A stretch of 9,240 bases of DNA from an uncultured Prevotella sp. (GCA_900540885.1 UQHJ01000085.1:1-9240); one strand, 5' to 3'; numbered from the stretch's first letter, positions 1 to 6,401 are shown. Program-made: numbers and translations. Notes: a model not told the origin generated them from the letters alone.

Positions 1-76
1 GAGCCGGGGTCGAACCGGCACGGGTTGCCCCACTGGTGTTTGAGACCAGCGCGTCTACCGATTCCGCCATCTGGGC
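1..76 (-). tRNA. tRNA-Leu (anticodon CAA), 3' end cut off by the window edge
   Basis: Read on the minus strand, the 5' acceptor strand GCCCAGA begins at base 76. It is followed by the D-arm (GGCGGAATCGGTAGACGC), an anticodon stem CTGGT/ACCAG with loop CTCAAAC giving anticodon CAA (decodes UUG), a long variable arm (GTGGGGCAACCCGT) and the T-arm GCCGGTTCGACCCCGGC. The long variable arm and the CAA anticodon identify a class II leucine tRNA. Only the last bases of the 3' acceptor strand and the discriminator fall outside the window. The gene has its own consensus promoter upstream. Confidence 0.96.
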
Positions 77-111
77 TGCTTCTCTTTGCCCTATTGGGCT
101 TAAAAGCGATG

Positions 112-142
112 CAAAGGTACGACTTTTTTACAGAACTCCAAA
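112..142 (-). promoter_or_regulatory. Bacteroidota-type promoter of the tRNA-Leu gene
   Basis: On the minus strand there is TTTG (142 to 139), exactly 19 bases, then TACCTTTG (119 to 112). This matches the known Bacteroidota primary sigma pattern TTTG-N19/21-TAnnTTTG. Transcription would begin near base 105 and give about 30 bases of 5' leader before the mature tRNA. That leader contains a small GCCC-AATA-GGGC hairpin at 88-99. This is the clearest promoter in the window and serves as the template for the others. Confidence 0.85.
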
Positions 143-214
143 TTTTTATCGCTTTTTTTTAACGATAATGTAGTTTGTCGGCTATTTTTGTTCATTTCTG
201 AAGACTTTTTCTTA

Positions 215-249
215 TTGCCAAGTTGGGGTATTGCACCCCAACTTAGCGA
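215..249. repeat. Hairpin-forming inverted repeat between tRNA-Leu and dsbD
   Basis: The arms AAGTTGGGGT (220-229) and ACCCCAACTT (235-244) pair perfectly over 10 bp around the 5-base loop ATTGC. Beyond one mismatch the stem continues for a few more pairs out to 215/249. It lies between two divergent promoters, so it is transcribed from neither mapped start. The word CCCCAAGTTAG recurs at 314-324 at the end of the adjacent tandem repeat. No T-run follows on either strand, so it does not look like an intrinsic terminator. Confidence 0.7.
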
Positions 250-261
250 TACCGACGCGGG

Positions 262-324
262 GACGCGTCGCCCCCAGGTGAGGACGCGTCACTCCAAAAA
301 GAGGACGCGTTGCCCCCCAAGTTA
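262..324. repeat. Three tandem degenerate 21-bp repeats, each starting GACGCGT
   Basis: The 8-base word GACGCGTC, a perfect palindrome, occurs at 262-269 and 283-290. A one-base variant, GACGCGTT, occurs at 304-311. Spacing is exactly 21 bases, two turns of the DNA helix. The parts between differ (CCCCC-rich in units 1 and 3, ACTCCAAAAAG in unit 2). The array ends about 75 bases before the -33 box of the dsbD promoter. The minus-strand reading frame here encodes a heptad-like ATRPxxG repeat, which I regard as a by-product of the 21-bp period. Confidence 0.75.
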
Positions 325-399
325 GCTTGCGTACTTCATATCGACGATTAATATCACGACAAGTCATCACAGGAGAAGAGGCAGAGAAGTGTGCCAATG

Positions 400-430
400 T
401 TGGCTAATTACTTAGAAATGATTACTTTTG
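400..430 (+). promoter_or_regulatory. Predicted promoter of dsbD
   Basis: TACTTTTG at 423-430 matches the Bacteroidota -7 box TAnnTTTG and is followed by CA, as at the other promoters here. A TTGG at 400-403 lies 19-20 bases upstream and serves as a partial -33 box. Transcription would begin near 437, leaving a leader of about 27 A-rich bases before the dsbD start codon. There is no Shine-Dalgarno sequence, which is usual in this phylum. Confidence 0.65.
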
Positions 431-463
431 CAGTTAGAAATAAAAACAGATCAACAAAAATAA

Positions 464-2509
464 ATGAAAAAGTTCCTTTCACTTACACTTTTGCTACTTG
501 TTACTGTCGTGATGGCAGTGCAAGCGCAGGTAAGTTTCACCGTGAAGTATAAGCGTGTGAACCCTACCACCGTAGATATCGTCTTTACAGGAACCGCTCA
601 GCCAGGTTGGCACATCTATTCTACTAATATAGGTGAGGGCGGACCCACTCGTGCCACTTTTGGCGTTGACAAGATTAAAGGTGCCAAACTGAAGGGCGGA
701 CTGAAAGGGGGGCCTGGTGCCAAGACCATGCAGGACCCTATATTCGAGATGCCCGTTACTTATTATGAAGGGCATGCCACCTTTACGCAGCGCGTAGAGT
801 TGCTCGACAAGGACTATGAACTGAAAGGTTATCTGAAATATGGTGCTTGTAACGATGAGAACTGTCTACCCCCGACCAGTGTCAACGCTATAGTGAAGGG
901 CACTGACGGTCCAGCTCCAACGGCAGAGAGTAAAGCTGAGGAGGCCGCAGCTCAACAAGCTATGGCGAACGGCTTGCCTACTACACAGACCGACACGATG
1001 GGCAACAACGTAGCCGCTACCGATACAGCAGCAGCTGTTGCGGTACAACAGCTCGATAGCGCTGCTACGCAGGCATTATGGACTCCCGTCATCAAGGAGT
1101 TGCGTAATTTCGGTACGGGTGCAGACGACGTGAGTGGCAAGGCTTGGTACTACATTTTCTTCTTAGGTTTTGTAGGTGGTTTGGTAGCTCTCTTCACCCC
1201 TTGCGTGTGGCCTATCATACCGATGACGGTAAGTTTCTTCTTAAAGCGTTCGGGCAATCGCCGTAAAGGCATACGCGATGCAATCACCTATGGCGTCAGC
1301 ATTGTAGTCATCTACGTAGCTTTAGGGCTTATCATTACCACCTTGTTTGGTGCCAATGCTTTAAACGACCTTTCGACCAATGCCGTGTTCAATATACTCT
1401 TCTTCCTCATGTTGGTCGTATTCGCAGCCAGTTTCTTTGGTGGCTTTGAGATTACGTTGCCCAGCAAGTGGGGGGATGCAGTAGATAGTAAGGCCGAAAA
1501 GACTACGGGCTTGTTAAGCATATTCTTAATGGCTTTCACGTTGTCATTAGTAAGCTTCTCATGTACAGGTCCGATTATCGGTTTTCTCTTAGTAGAGGTA
1601 AGTACCTCAGGCGGTTCTGCTTTGGCTCCTACGATTGGTATGTTAGGCTTTGCCATTGCTTTGGCCTTGCCCTTTACCTTGTTTGCCCTCTTCCCCACGT
1701 GGCTGAAGAGTGCCCCGAAGAGCGGTGGTTGGTTGAACAATGTAAAGGTTGTGCTTGGTTTCTTAGAGTTGGCCTTCGCCTTGAAGTTCTTCTCTGTAGC
1801 CGATTTGGCTTACGGTTGGCACTTACTCGATCGCGAAACGTTCTTAGCACTTTGGATTGTTATCTTTACTCTCTTGGGCGTATATCTGTTAGGCGCTATC
1901 AAGTTTCCCCACGACGATGAAGACGAGCGTCACACCTCAGTGCCTCGTTTCTTCTTAGCCCTTATCTCGTTGGCCTTTGCCGTTTATATGGTGCCTGGCC
2001 TTTGGGGTGCTCCCGTTAAGGCAGTGAGTGCTTTTGCTCCTCCTATTTCAACACAAGACTTCAATCTCGATCCCGTCAAGATAGAGGCCAAGTTCACCGA
2101 CTACGAGGCTGGTATGGCCTATGCACGTCAAACGGGTAAGCCCGTCATGGTAGACTTCACAGGTCATGGTTGCGTTAACTGTCGTAAAATGGAACTGGCC
2201 GTATGGCACGATGCCAAAGTGCGCGACTTGCTCACTAAGGACTACGTACTCATCTCACTTTATGTAGACGAAAAGGCTCCCCTGCCTGCTCCTATGGAGG
2301 TAGAGGAGAATGGACAAACAACCACACTCCGCACCATTGGTGACAAGTGGAGCTACTTACAACGTTCAAAGTTTGGTGCTAATGCACAACCTTTCTACGT
2401 ATTGCTCGACAACAATGGTCGTCCGCTCAACACATCTTACTCGTATGACGAGGACGTTGACAAGTTCGTCAAATTCTTGAAGACGGGCTTGGATAATTAC
2501 AAAAAATAA
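464..2509 (+). CDS. dsbD: Thiol:disulfide interchange protein DsbD (three-domain reductant transporter)
   Basis: DsbD moves electrons from cytoplasmic thioredoxin across the inner membrane to periplasmic thiol proteins. All three family domains are visible in 681 residues. A signal peptide covers about 1-22 (ends VMAVQAQ). The periplasmic N-terminal DsbD domain follows, with the cysteine pair C129/C134 in YGACNDENCLPP. A low-complexity Ala/Thr/Gln linker spans about 140-210. The CcdA-like membrane domain has about eight helices between 228 and 515; its redox cysteines are C247 (FTPCVWPIIP) and C367 (SFSCTGPIIG). The C-terminal thioredoxin domain (about 540-681) has the active site C570-V-N-C573. 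All six expected cysteines are present, so the protein should be functional. The chosen ATG gives a complete signal peptide and lies 33 bases after the predicted promoter box. The gene is monocistronic, followed by a large hairpin. By family, likely roles are reduction of periplasmic disulfide isomerases or cytochrome c maturation; its partners are not in the window. Confidence 0.95.
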   Translation: MKKFLSLTLLLLVTVVMAVQAQVSFTVKYKRVNPTTVDIVFTGTAQPGWHIYSTNIGEGGPTRATFGVDKIKGAKLKGGLKGGPGAKTMQDPIFEMPVTYYEGHATFTQRVELLDKDYELKGYLKYGACNDENCLPPTSVNAIVKGTDGPAPTAESKAEEAAAQQAMANGLPTTQTDTMGNNVAATDTAAAVAVQQLDSAATQALWTPVIKELRNFGTGADDVSGKAWYYIFFLGFVGGLVALFTPCVWPIIPMTVSFFLKRSGNRRKGIRDAITYGVSIVVIYVALGLIITTLFGANALNDLSTNAVFNILFFLMLVVFAASFFGGFEITLPSKWGDAVDSKAEKTTGLLSIFLMAFTLSLVSFSCTGPIIGFLLVEVSTSGGSALAPTIGMLGFAIALALPFTLFALFPTWLKSAPKSGGWLNNVKVVLGFLELAFALKFFSVADLAYGWHLLDRETFLALWIVIFTLLGVYLLGAIKFPHDDEDERHTSVPRFFLALISLAFAVYMVPGLWGAPVKAVSAFAPPISTQDFNLDPVKIEAKFTDYEAGMAYARQTGKPVMVDFTGHGCVNCRKMELAVWHDAKVRDLLTKDYVLISLYVDEKAPLPAPMEVEENGQTTTLRTIGDKWSYLQRSKFGANAQPFYVLLDNNGRPLNTSYSYDEDVDKFVKFLKTGLDNYKK

Positions 2510-2520
2510 AGACCTTTAAT

Positions 2521-2600
2521 AAAAGCGATTGCGCTTCGCACTTTGTTTTAACATTTATCTCCATTAATGCTAAATCAAAGTGCGAAGCGCAATCGCTTTT
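2521..2600. repeat. Perfect 25-bp inverted repeat just after dsbD; possible terminator
   Basis: Arm 1 (2521-2545) begins AAAAGCGATTGCGC and is the exact reverse complement of arm 2 (2576-2600), which ends AATCGCTTTT. Inside, 2547-2550 pairs with 2571-2574 and 2552-2555 with 2566-2569, so the whole hairpin has about 33 pairs around a 10-base loop. It starts 11 bases after the dsbD stop codon. Because the right arm ends in a short T-run, it could terminate the dsbD transcript. It is far longer than an ordinary intrinsic terminator, which suggests a repeat element recruited to the 3' end. Confidence 0.85.
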
Positions 2601-2639
2601 TAGTGCCTGTAACGAATCGTGTGGGTAAACAAAAATTTA

Positions 2640-2767
2640 TCTGCCTAATTGGGGGGCGGGTTTGTAACCCGCGGCAGCAGCAAGTTGCTTATAGTCGCTT
2701 AGCGCGAGAACATACATAATATACTGCTGCTGCCGCGGGTTACAAACCCGCCCCCCAATTAGGCAGA
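2640..2767. repeat. Perfect 43-bp inverted repeat with a 42-base loop
   Basis: Arm 1 (2640-2682) starts TCTGCCTAATTGGGGGG and arm 2 (2725-2767) ends CCCCCCAATTAGGCAGA. They are exact reverse complements over 43 bp. Each arm also contains its own small hairpin: GCGGGTT, TGT, AACCCGC at 2656-2672 and its mirror copy. The loop (2683-2724) is unrelated sequence with a small CGCT/AGCG palindrome. There is no open reading frame of transposase type and no clear target duplication. The perfection of the arms suggests recent insertion, gene conversion between the arms, or selection on the structure. The function is unknown. Confidence 0.85.
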
Positions 2768-2869
2768 CAAACCGCTTTTTATAGGTGTGAATTCGTAAAA
2801 AAGTGACGAATGTCACAAATTTATAAGTAAACGCAACATTTGTATTAGTATGATATAGCATTCTCGCTG

Positions 2870-2877
2870 TATCTTTG
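2870..2877 (+). promoter_or_regulatory. -7 promoter box TATCTTTG driving the 2884-3403 candidate transcript
   Basis: TATCTTTG is a perfect match to the Bacteroidota -7 consensus TAnnTTTG. It is followed by CA, like the tRNA, dsbD and cysQ promoters. The -33 element is weak (TTAG near 2845; a better TTTG at 2839-2842 is too far away). I see no other TAnnTTTG on the plus strand between here and the terminator at 3369-3403. This makes it the best candidate start for that transcript, at about 2884. Confidence 0.55.
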
Positions 2878-3245
2878 CAACGTGAAAATGAGGCAAGTAG
2901 CAACGTTGCACTTCTCGTCAGAGGAGAAAAGCAATAGCAACCGCACTCCATTAATCAACACAAAAACAAGAACGTGTAGCCTTCTCCCCAGAAAAGAAGG
3001 CGAGACGGACAGACTGACCAAAATTCCATTTTGAAAAAGGCGCACAAGGTAATGAAAAATGCGTACCTAACTAACACGGTGGTTGCTCAACCATTCGGTA
3101 AAAAAGATTGGGTCTACTTGTTCCTCATCATTTCACATTCTATTAAGAAGAAGGTAAGCAGTGTGAATACACCTTATACTATAAACAAGGTATAGGTCTG
3201 TACGACTCACATTGCACTCATAGATAGATAGGTTTAGGTTTTAAA

Positions 3246-3322
3246 TACTCGGGTAAAAGGTTGTTAAGGAAAGAAAAAGAAAGAGCAAAATAGAGTTATT
3301 CCCGAGTAGTAACTCAGCTCTT
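3246..3322 (+). other. Possible pseudoknot domain near the 3' end of the candidate RNA
   Basis: A two-part stem forms from AAGAGC (3281-3286) with GCTCTT (3317-3322) and GAGTTA (3293-3298) with TAACTC (3310-3315). Its 11-base loop contains CCCGAGTA (3301-3308). That word is the exact reverse complement of TACTCGGG at 3246-3253 upstream. The loop could therefore pair with the upstream strand to form a pseudoknot, or the two pairings could be alternatives in a switch. Three perfect helices interlocked in 77 bases are more than I would expect from random A+T-rich DNA, but this is by eye, without energy calculation. Confidence 0.5.
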
Positions 3323-3368
3323 CATAAGGGTAATGCGATTACTAAGTCTTTAGTATCGCAAACCAAAA

Positions 3369-3403
3369 CACCCCGACGACGTGAGTCGTCGGGGTGCTTT
3401 TTT
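3369..3403 (+). terminator. Strong intrinsic terminator
   Basis: A perfect 12-bp stem pairs CACCCCGACGAC (3369-3380) with GTCGTCGGGGTG (3385-3396) around a GTGA loop. C and a run of six T follow on the plus strand. It would end the plus-strand candidate RNA. On the minus strand the stem is followed by TTTTGGTTT, so it may also stop the convergent porX transcript, whose stop codon is about 30 bases away. Confidence 0.9.
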
Positions 3404-3431
3404 ATTGTCTTTTTTTACAATTCTAATCTTC

Positions 3432-4988
3432 TTACTGTCGTCTCTTACTCTTCGAGCGGAGCGTGACGAGAGGAACGAGCATCTCTTCCATAGAGATGCC
3501 GCCGTGTTGGAAGGTGTCGCGGTAGTACTGTACGTAGTAGTTGTAGTTGTTGGGGTAAGCAAAGAAGCGATTACCCGTGGCAAAGATGTACGATGTGCTG
3601 AGGTTGGGCTGCGGGAGGAGCAAGTCCTTAGGATTGCGCACTTCAAACACCTCCTTAGCATTGTACGAGAGGTTGCGACCTAACTTATAGCGAAGGTTGG
3701 TATTCACATTCTTGTCGCCTACGACCTTTGAGGGTTGATCGACACGAATACTGCCGTGGTCGGTTGTGATGATGATGTCATAATCTAACTCTGCAAGGCG
3801 GTGGAAAAGGTCGCGAATGGGCGTATGGCGGAACCATGAGAGCGTAATGCTGCGATAAGCACTCTCATTGCCAGCCAACTCGCGTACCATGCGACTCTCC
3901 GTGCGTGCGTGGCTCAAGATGTCGATAAAGTTGATGACCAACACGTTGAGGGGCGAACTTGCAAACTGTTGCATCTGTCCCAATAGGTGGTCAACGGCCT
4001 GTGAGTCGTTCAGCTTGTGATAAGTAAACGTTTCGCGGCGACGGAAGCGCTCTAACTGATGACGAATGAGAGCCTCTTCATTGAGGTTTTTGCCTTCGTC
4101 TTCCTCTTCATCTACCCAAAGGTCGGGATACATTTGCTTAATCTGCAAAGGCATTAAGCCTGCAAATATGGCATTGCGCGCATACTGTGTGGCGGTGGGG
4201 AGAATGGTGTAATAGAGGTCCTCGTCGATGTCGAAGTCGTCGGCCAATTCACTTGAGAGCACGCGCCACTGGTCGTAGCGAAAGTTGTCGAGTACTAAGA
4301 GAAATACCTTGCGGCCATCTGAGAGACGAGGGAAGACACAATGCTTAAATATGTCAGGACTCATGAGTGGGCGCTCATTGGGTTGCTTTATCCAATTCTC
4401 ATAGTTGCGACGCACGAATTTGGCAAACGTAAGGTTGGCCTCTTCCTTTTGCATACGCAACATATCGTCCATGGCACTATCAGCCTCAGAGAGTTCCAAT
4501 TCCCAATACACAAGGCGCTTGTAAAGTTCCTTCCACTCATCAGCCGTAAGCGATTCGCTCAGTTGCATACCAATGCGTCCAAACTCTTGGCGATAGCCCG
4601 TTTGCGTGACCTCTTGCACAATCTCGCGCTGGTGAATGTTCTTCTTCAGCGTAAGAAGAATTTGTTTGGGGTTGACGGGCTTAATCAAGTAATCGGCTAT
4701 CTTCGAACCAATGGCTTGGTCCATGATGTCCTCCTCTTCATTCTTTGTCACCATTACGACAGGTAGCGTAGGAGCTATCTCCTTCAGTCGTGTAAGCGTC
4801 TCAAGTCCCGAAAGCCCCGGCATATTTTCGTCCAACAACACAAGGTCGAAGCGTCCCTCACGTGCATAGTCAATGGCGTCAGGGCCATTGCTGGCGGTGA
4901 CAACTTCATACCCTTTCTTCTCTAAAAACAATATGTGGGCTTTGAGCATATCAATCTCATCGTCCACCCAAAGTAAACGTGCTGACAT
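3432..4988 (-). CDS. porX: PorX, two-component response regulator with a PglZ (alkaline-phosphatase-like) output domain
   Basis: PorX, paired with the kinase PorY, regulates the type IX secretion system in Bacteroidota. Residues 1-120 form a CheY-like receiver with the acidic pair D9/D10, phospho-acceptor D53 (LLDENMPG), T81 and K103 (LIKPVNP). About 125-215 is helical. About 225-518 is the PglZ/alkaline phosphatase superfamily domain. Candidate metal and catalytic residues are D234 (LVLDNFRYD), T265 or T267 (LPTATQYA), D356 and H360 (NFIDILSH), D410/H411 (TTDHGS) and H495 (FQHGGIS). The published PorX enzyme binds zinc and cleaves oligoadenylates; that activity is inferred here from the conserved residues. 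The full 518-residue length and intact motifs argue for a working protein. The start codon sits only a few bases from the GTGCAAATG array, so its leader consists largely of repeats and no clear promoter is visible. No porY or T9SS structural gene is in the window. Confidence 0.93.
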   Translation of the reverse strand: MSARLLWVDDEIDMLKAHILFLEKKGYEVVTASNGPDAIDYAREGRFDLVLLDENMPGLSGLETLTRLKEIAPTLPVVMVTKNEEEDIMDQAIGSKIADYLIKPVNPKQILLTLKKNIHQREIVQEVTQTGYRQEFGRIGMQLSESLTADEWKELYKRLVYWELELSEADSAMDDMLRMQKEEANLTFAKFVRRNYENWIKQPNERPLMSPDIFKHCVFPRLSDGRKVFLLVLDNFRYDQWRVLSSELADDFDIDEDLYYTILPTATQYARNAIFAGLMPLQIKQMYPDLWVDEEEDEGKNLNEEALIRHQLERFRRRETFTYHKLNDSQAVDHLLGQMQQFASSPLNVLVINFIDILSHARTESRMVRELAGNESAYRSITLSWFRHTPIRDLFHRLAELDYDIIITTDHGSIRVDQPSKVVGDKNVNTNLRYKLGRNLSYNAKEVFEVRNPKDLLLPQPNLSTSYIFATGNRFFAYPNNYNYYVQYYRDTFQHGGISMEEMLVPLVTLRSKSKRRQ

Positions 4989-4992
4989 GGAT

Positions 4993-5278
4993 GGTTAATG
5001 TGCAAATGCGGGGTTAATGTGCAAATGTGAGAATGTGCAAATGTGCAAATGCTTGGGGAATGTGCAAATGCTGGGTTAATGTGCAAATGTGAGAATGTGC
5101 AAATGTGCAAATGCTTGGGGAATGTGCAAATGCTGGGGAAATGTGCAAATGTGAGAATGTGCAAATGATTTAATGTTTTAGTTGCTGCGTGTACAAAAGC
5201 GACAATTTGCACATTTGCACATTCTCACATTTGCACATTTCCCCCGCATTTGCACATTCCCCAAGCATTTGCACATTA
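4993..5278. repeat. GTGCAAATG word array forming a 66-bp inverted repeat, with a 62-bp tandem duplication
   Basis: The word GTGCAAATG occurs 11 times on the plus strand between 5000 and 5167. Its reverse complement CATTTGCAC occurs 4 times between 5212 and 5274, plus one variant (AATTTGCAC) just before. Words are joined by short linkers such as CTTGGGGAAT, TGAGAAT and GGGTTAAT. The block 5011-5072 is repeated without change at 5073-5134 (62-bp period), with a diverging third partial copy. The stretch 5102-5167 is the reverse complement of 5212-5277 with one mismatch (T5134 opposite C5245) around a 44-base loop. The array fills nearly the whole gap between the sulfotransferase and porX. It has no CRISPR-like unit structure. 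Confidence 0.93.
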
Positions 5279-5300
5279 CTTGATTGAGGTATCAATCAAG
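5279..5300 (-). terminator. Hairpin overlapping the sulfotransferase stop codon (weak terminator candidate)
   Basis: CTTGATTGA (5279-5287) pairs perfectly with TCAATCAAG (5292-5300) around a 4-base loop. On the minus strand the first arm contains the last codons and the TGA stop of the sulfotransferase. There is no T-run after it, so it is not a classical terminator. It could protect the 3' end of the mRNA, possibly together with the long hairpin that follows. Confidence 0.4.
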
Positions 5301-6401
5301 TTTGTAGCCCCACTGTTCGAGTATGTCGCCCCAATTCTCTTCAACGAGGTGGCGCGTGCGGTCGGCATACTTGTATTTATTCTTCTTATAGCCGCGCTTC
5401 GAACCGACGTATTGCGAAATAGCCGTTTTAGCATTGTCCCAACCGGGCAGTGAGAGCGTCTTGTATATCTTCTCTGTCATGCCAAGTGCATCGGCCTCAA
5501 AGTCTTCAAACTTCACCTCGATGAGGTTGCCTTCAGGAATGAGGTGCTTGTCGGCCTCGTATTGGTCGTGCAACTTGCGGTAAGTAGTAAGGATATTTGC
5601 TTCGATAGCCTCGTCAGAGAACTCTTCCAACTTCAAGGGCTGAATCGTATTGGTAAAGAACGAACGCGTACTTTCAAACACAGTGTAAGGATTGCGCATC
5701 AAGTAGATAAACTTAGCGTTGGGGAACATCTTAACCAATTCCTTCACGCGGCCAGTGTGAGGCGGGTTCTTAGAAAGAAACTGTTCGCCACCCGTATTCC
5801 AAAGCGAAATCTTGATAAGTTTGCGGAATGTCTCTTCCCACACGTTTAACTCCTCCTTCGTAATGTCCTTAAAGATAAGGTACTTGTCGCAATACTCTTG
5901 CATATACTTAGGGAAGAACCAAAAGTTGTAGAACGTATACGGACACATATTAGAGATAGCAAACTCTTCCTCTTGTGGCAGGTCGGGCGCCAACTCCATA
6001 TTGTCGGTCGGGCGCTTGTTAGGCATGAGCCAACCCATTGTCTTCTTAAAGAAAGGCTGTCCTACCATCATGAGGTGGGGGAACACCGTCTGATACGTTG
6101 TACAGTAGCCAAAACGCTTATCGCATGATAGTACATTGTGTACAAACGTAGTGCCCGAACGCCAATGGCCGAGAATGAACACGGGGTCATTCTTTAAAGG
6201 TTCGTTAGCCAACAACTTCTTATAGCGGTGTTCTTGCAGGGGTGCCAATACTGAAAGCAAGCGACATACTGCCTTTGTCAAGCGATACTTGTTCTTCCAA
6301 GGCCCGTCAACTTCACGACCCGCCGTAAGCTTCTTAAATGTGTTCCAATCCGCTCCTACGAGCGTGTTTATAGGTAGTTTGTTAAATTCTATCAGACCCA
6401 T
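5292..6401 (-). CDS. PAPS-dependent sulfotransferase family protein
   Basis: The 369-residue protein carries the signatures of cytosolic sulfotransferases, which transfer a sulfuryl group from PAPS to an acceptor hydroxyl or amine and release PAP. The 5'-phosphosulfate loop is FILGHWRSGTTFVHN (about 75-89). K211 lies in LSKNPPHTGR. The 3'-phosphate site is LMRNPYTVFEST, with R236 and S244 at the family's usual eight-residue spacing. There is no signal peptide or membrane helix, so it should be cytoplasmic. It resembles the Sulfotransfer_3 group. Some gut Bacteroides members of this broad group sulfate sterols, but the acceptor here cannot be read from sequence; lipid, sterol or polysaccharide precursors are all possible. 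It lies downstream of a permease and cysQ, consistent with a sulfation cluster. The ATG at 6401 is followed directly by typical sequence, with an A+T-rich leader before it and no obvious consensus promoter. Confidence 0.88.
   Translation of the reverse strand: MGLIEFNKLPINTLVGADWNTFKKLTAGREVDGPWKNKYRLTKAVCRLLSVLAPLQEHRYKKLLANEPLKNDPVFILGHWRSGTTFVHNVLSCDKRFGYCTTYQTVFPHLMMVGQPFFKKTMGWLMPNKRPTDNMELAPDLPQEEEFAISNMCPYTFYNFWFFPKYMQEYCDKYLIFKDITKEELNVWEETFRKLIKISLWNTGGEQFLSKNPPHTGRVKELVKMFPNAKFIYLMRNPYTVFESTRSFFTNTIQPLKLEEFSDEAIEANILTTYRKLHDQYEADKHLIPEGNLIEVKFEDFEADALGMTEKIYKTLSLPGWDNAKTAISQYVGSKRGYKKNKYKYADRTRHLVEENWGDILEQWGYKLD

Larger units (their letters stand above)
2884..3403 (+). ncRNA. Candidate structured non-coding RNA, about 520 nt, family unknown
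   Basis: The approximately 550 bases between the promoter box at 2870 and the terminator at 3403 contain no convincing protein gene but many potential hairpins. They include GCCTTCT/AGAAGGC (2979-2985/2995-3001), TTCACA/TGTGAA (3132-3137/3162-3167), ACCT-ATAC/GTATAGGT with one bulged base (3171-3179/3190-3197), a pseudoknot-like domain (3246-3322), GCGAT-ACTAA/TTAGT-ATCGC (3335-3359), and a strong terminator. Two small open frames lie inside (48 residues from 2888, 47 residues from 3052), but neither has a recognisable domain. I looked for the hallmarks of RNase P RNA, tmRNA and SRP RNA and did not find them. The true 5' end is uncertain, and the RNA could be shorter or processed. Alternatives are a decayed gene or a 5'-leader without its gene. 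It converges with porX on the opposite strand. Confidence 0.45.

Noticed and set aside
212..397. Minus-strand 61-residue frame with ATRPxxG heptad repeats
   Set aside because: The repeat follows from the 21-bp DNA period. The frame ends in the hairpin, has no promoter box of its own and no resemblance to a known protein.
2640..2767. Insertion sequence
   Set aside because: There is room for only a 42-base interior, no transposase frame, and no clear target-site duplication. Called only as an inverted repeat.
2888..3034. Plus-strand 48-residue frame starting 10 bases after the TATCTTTG box
   Set aside because: Composition is charged and Ser/Thr/Asn-rich with no domain, and it lies within a hairpin-rich stretch. 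It could be a leader peptide, but nothing supports translation.
2637..3045. Two overlapping minus-strand frames of 104 and 66 residues
   Set aside because: They run through the 43-bp inverted repeat and against the plus-strand promoter, and show low-complexity, non-protein-like composition.
3052..3195. Plus-strand 47-residue frame with a short hydrophobic run (DWVYLFLIISHSI)
   Set aside because: The hydrophobic part is too short for a clear membrane helix, there is no ribosome-binding evidence, and two of the candidate RNA's hairpins lie inside it. Kept only as a remote small-protein possibility.
2884..3403. RNase P RNA, tmRNA or SRP RNA
   Set aside because: I looked for GAGGAAAGTCC (RNase P), an alanine-type tag reading frame with CCA end (tmRNA) and the GGAAGGAAGCAG-type core (SRP) and found none.
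4922..5212. Minus-strand 96-residue frame rich in HICTF/HLHI repeats
   Set aside because: It is the translation of the GTGCAAATG array and overlaps the start of porX. Such peptides are repeat artefacts.
4993..5278. Possible CRISPR array
   Set aside because: The repeated unit is only 9 bases, linkers are short and themselves repeated, both orientations occur, and no cas gene is present.
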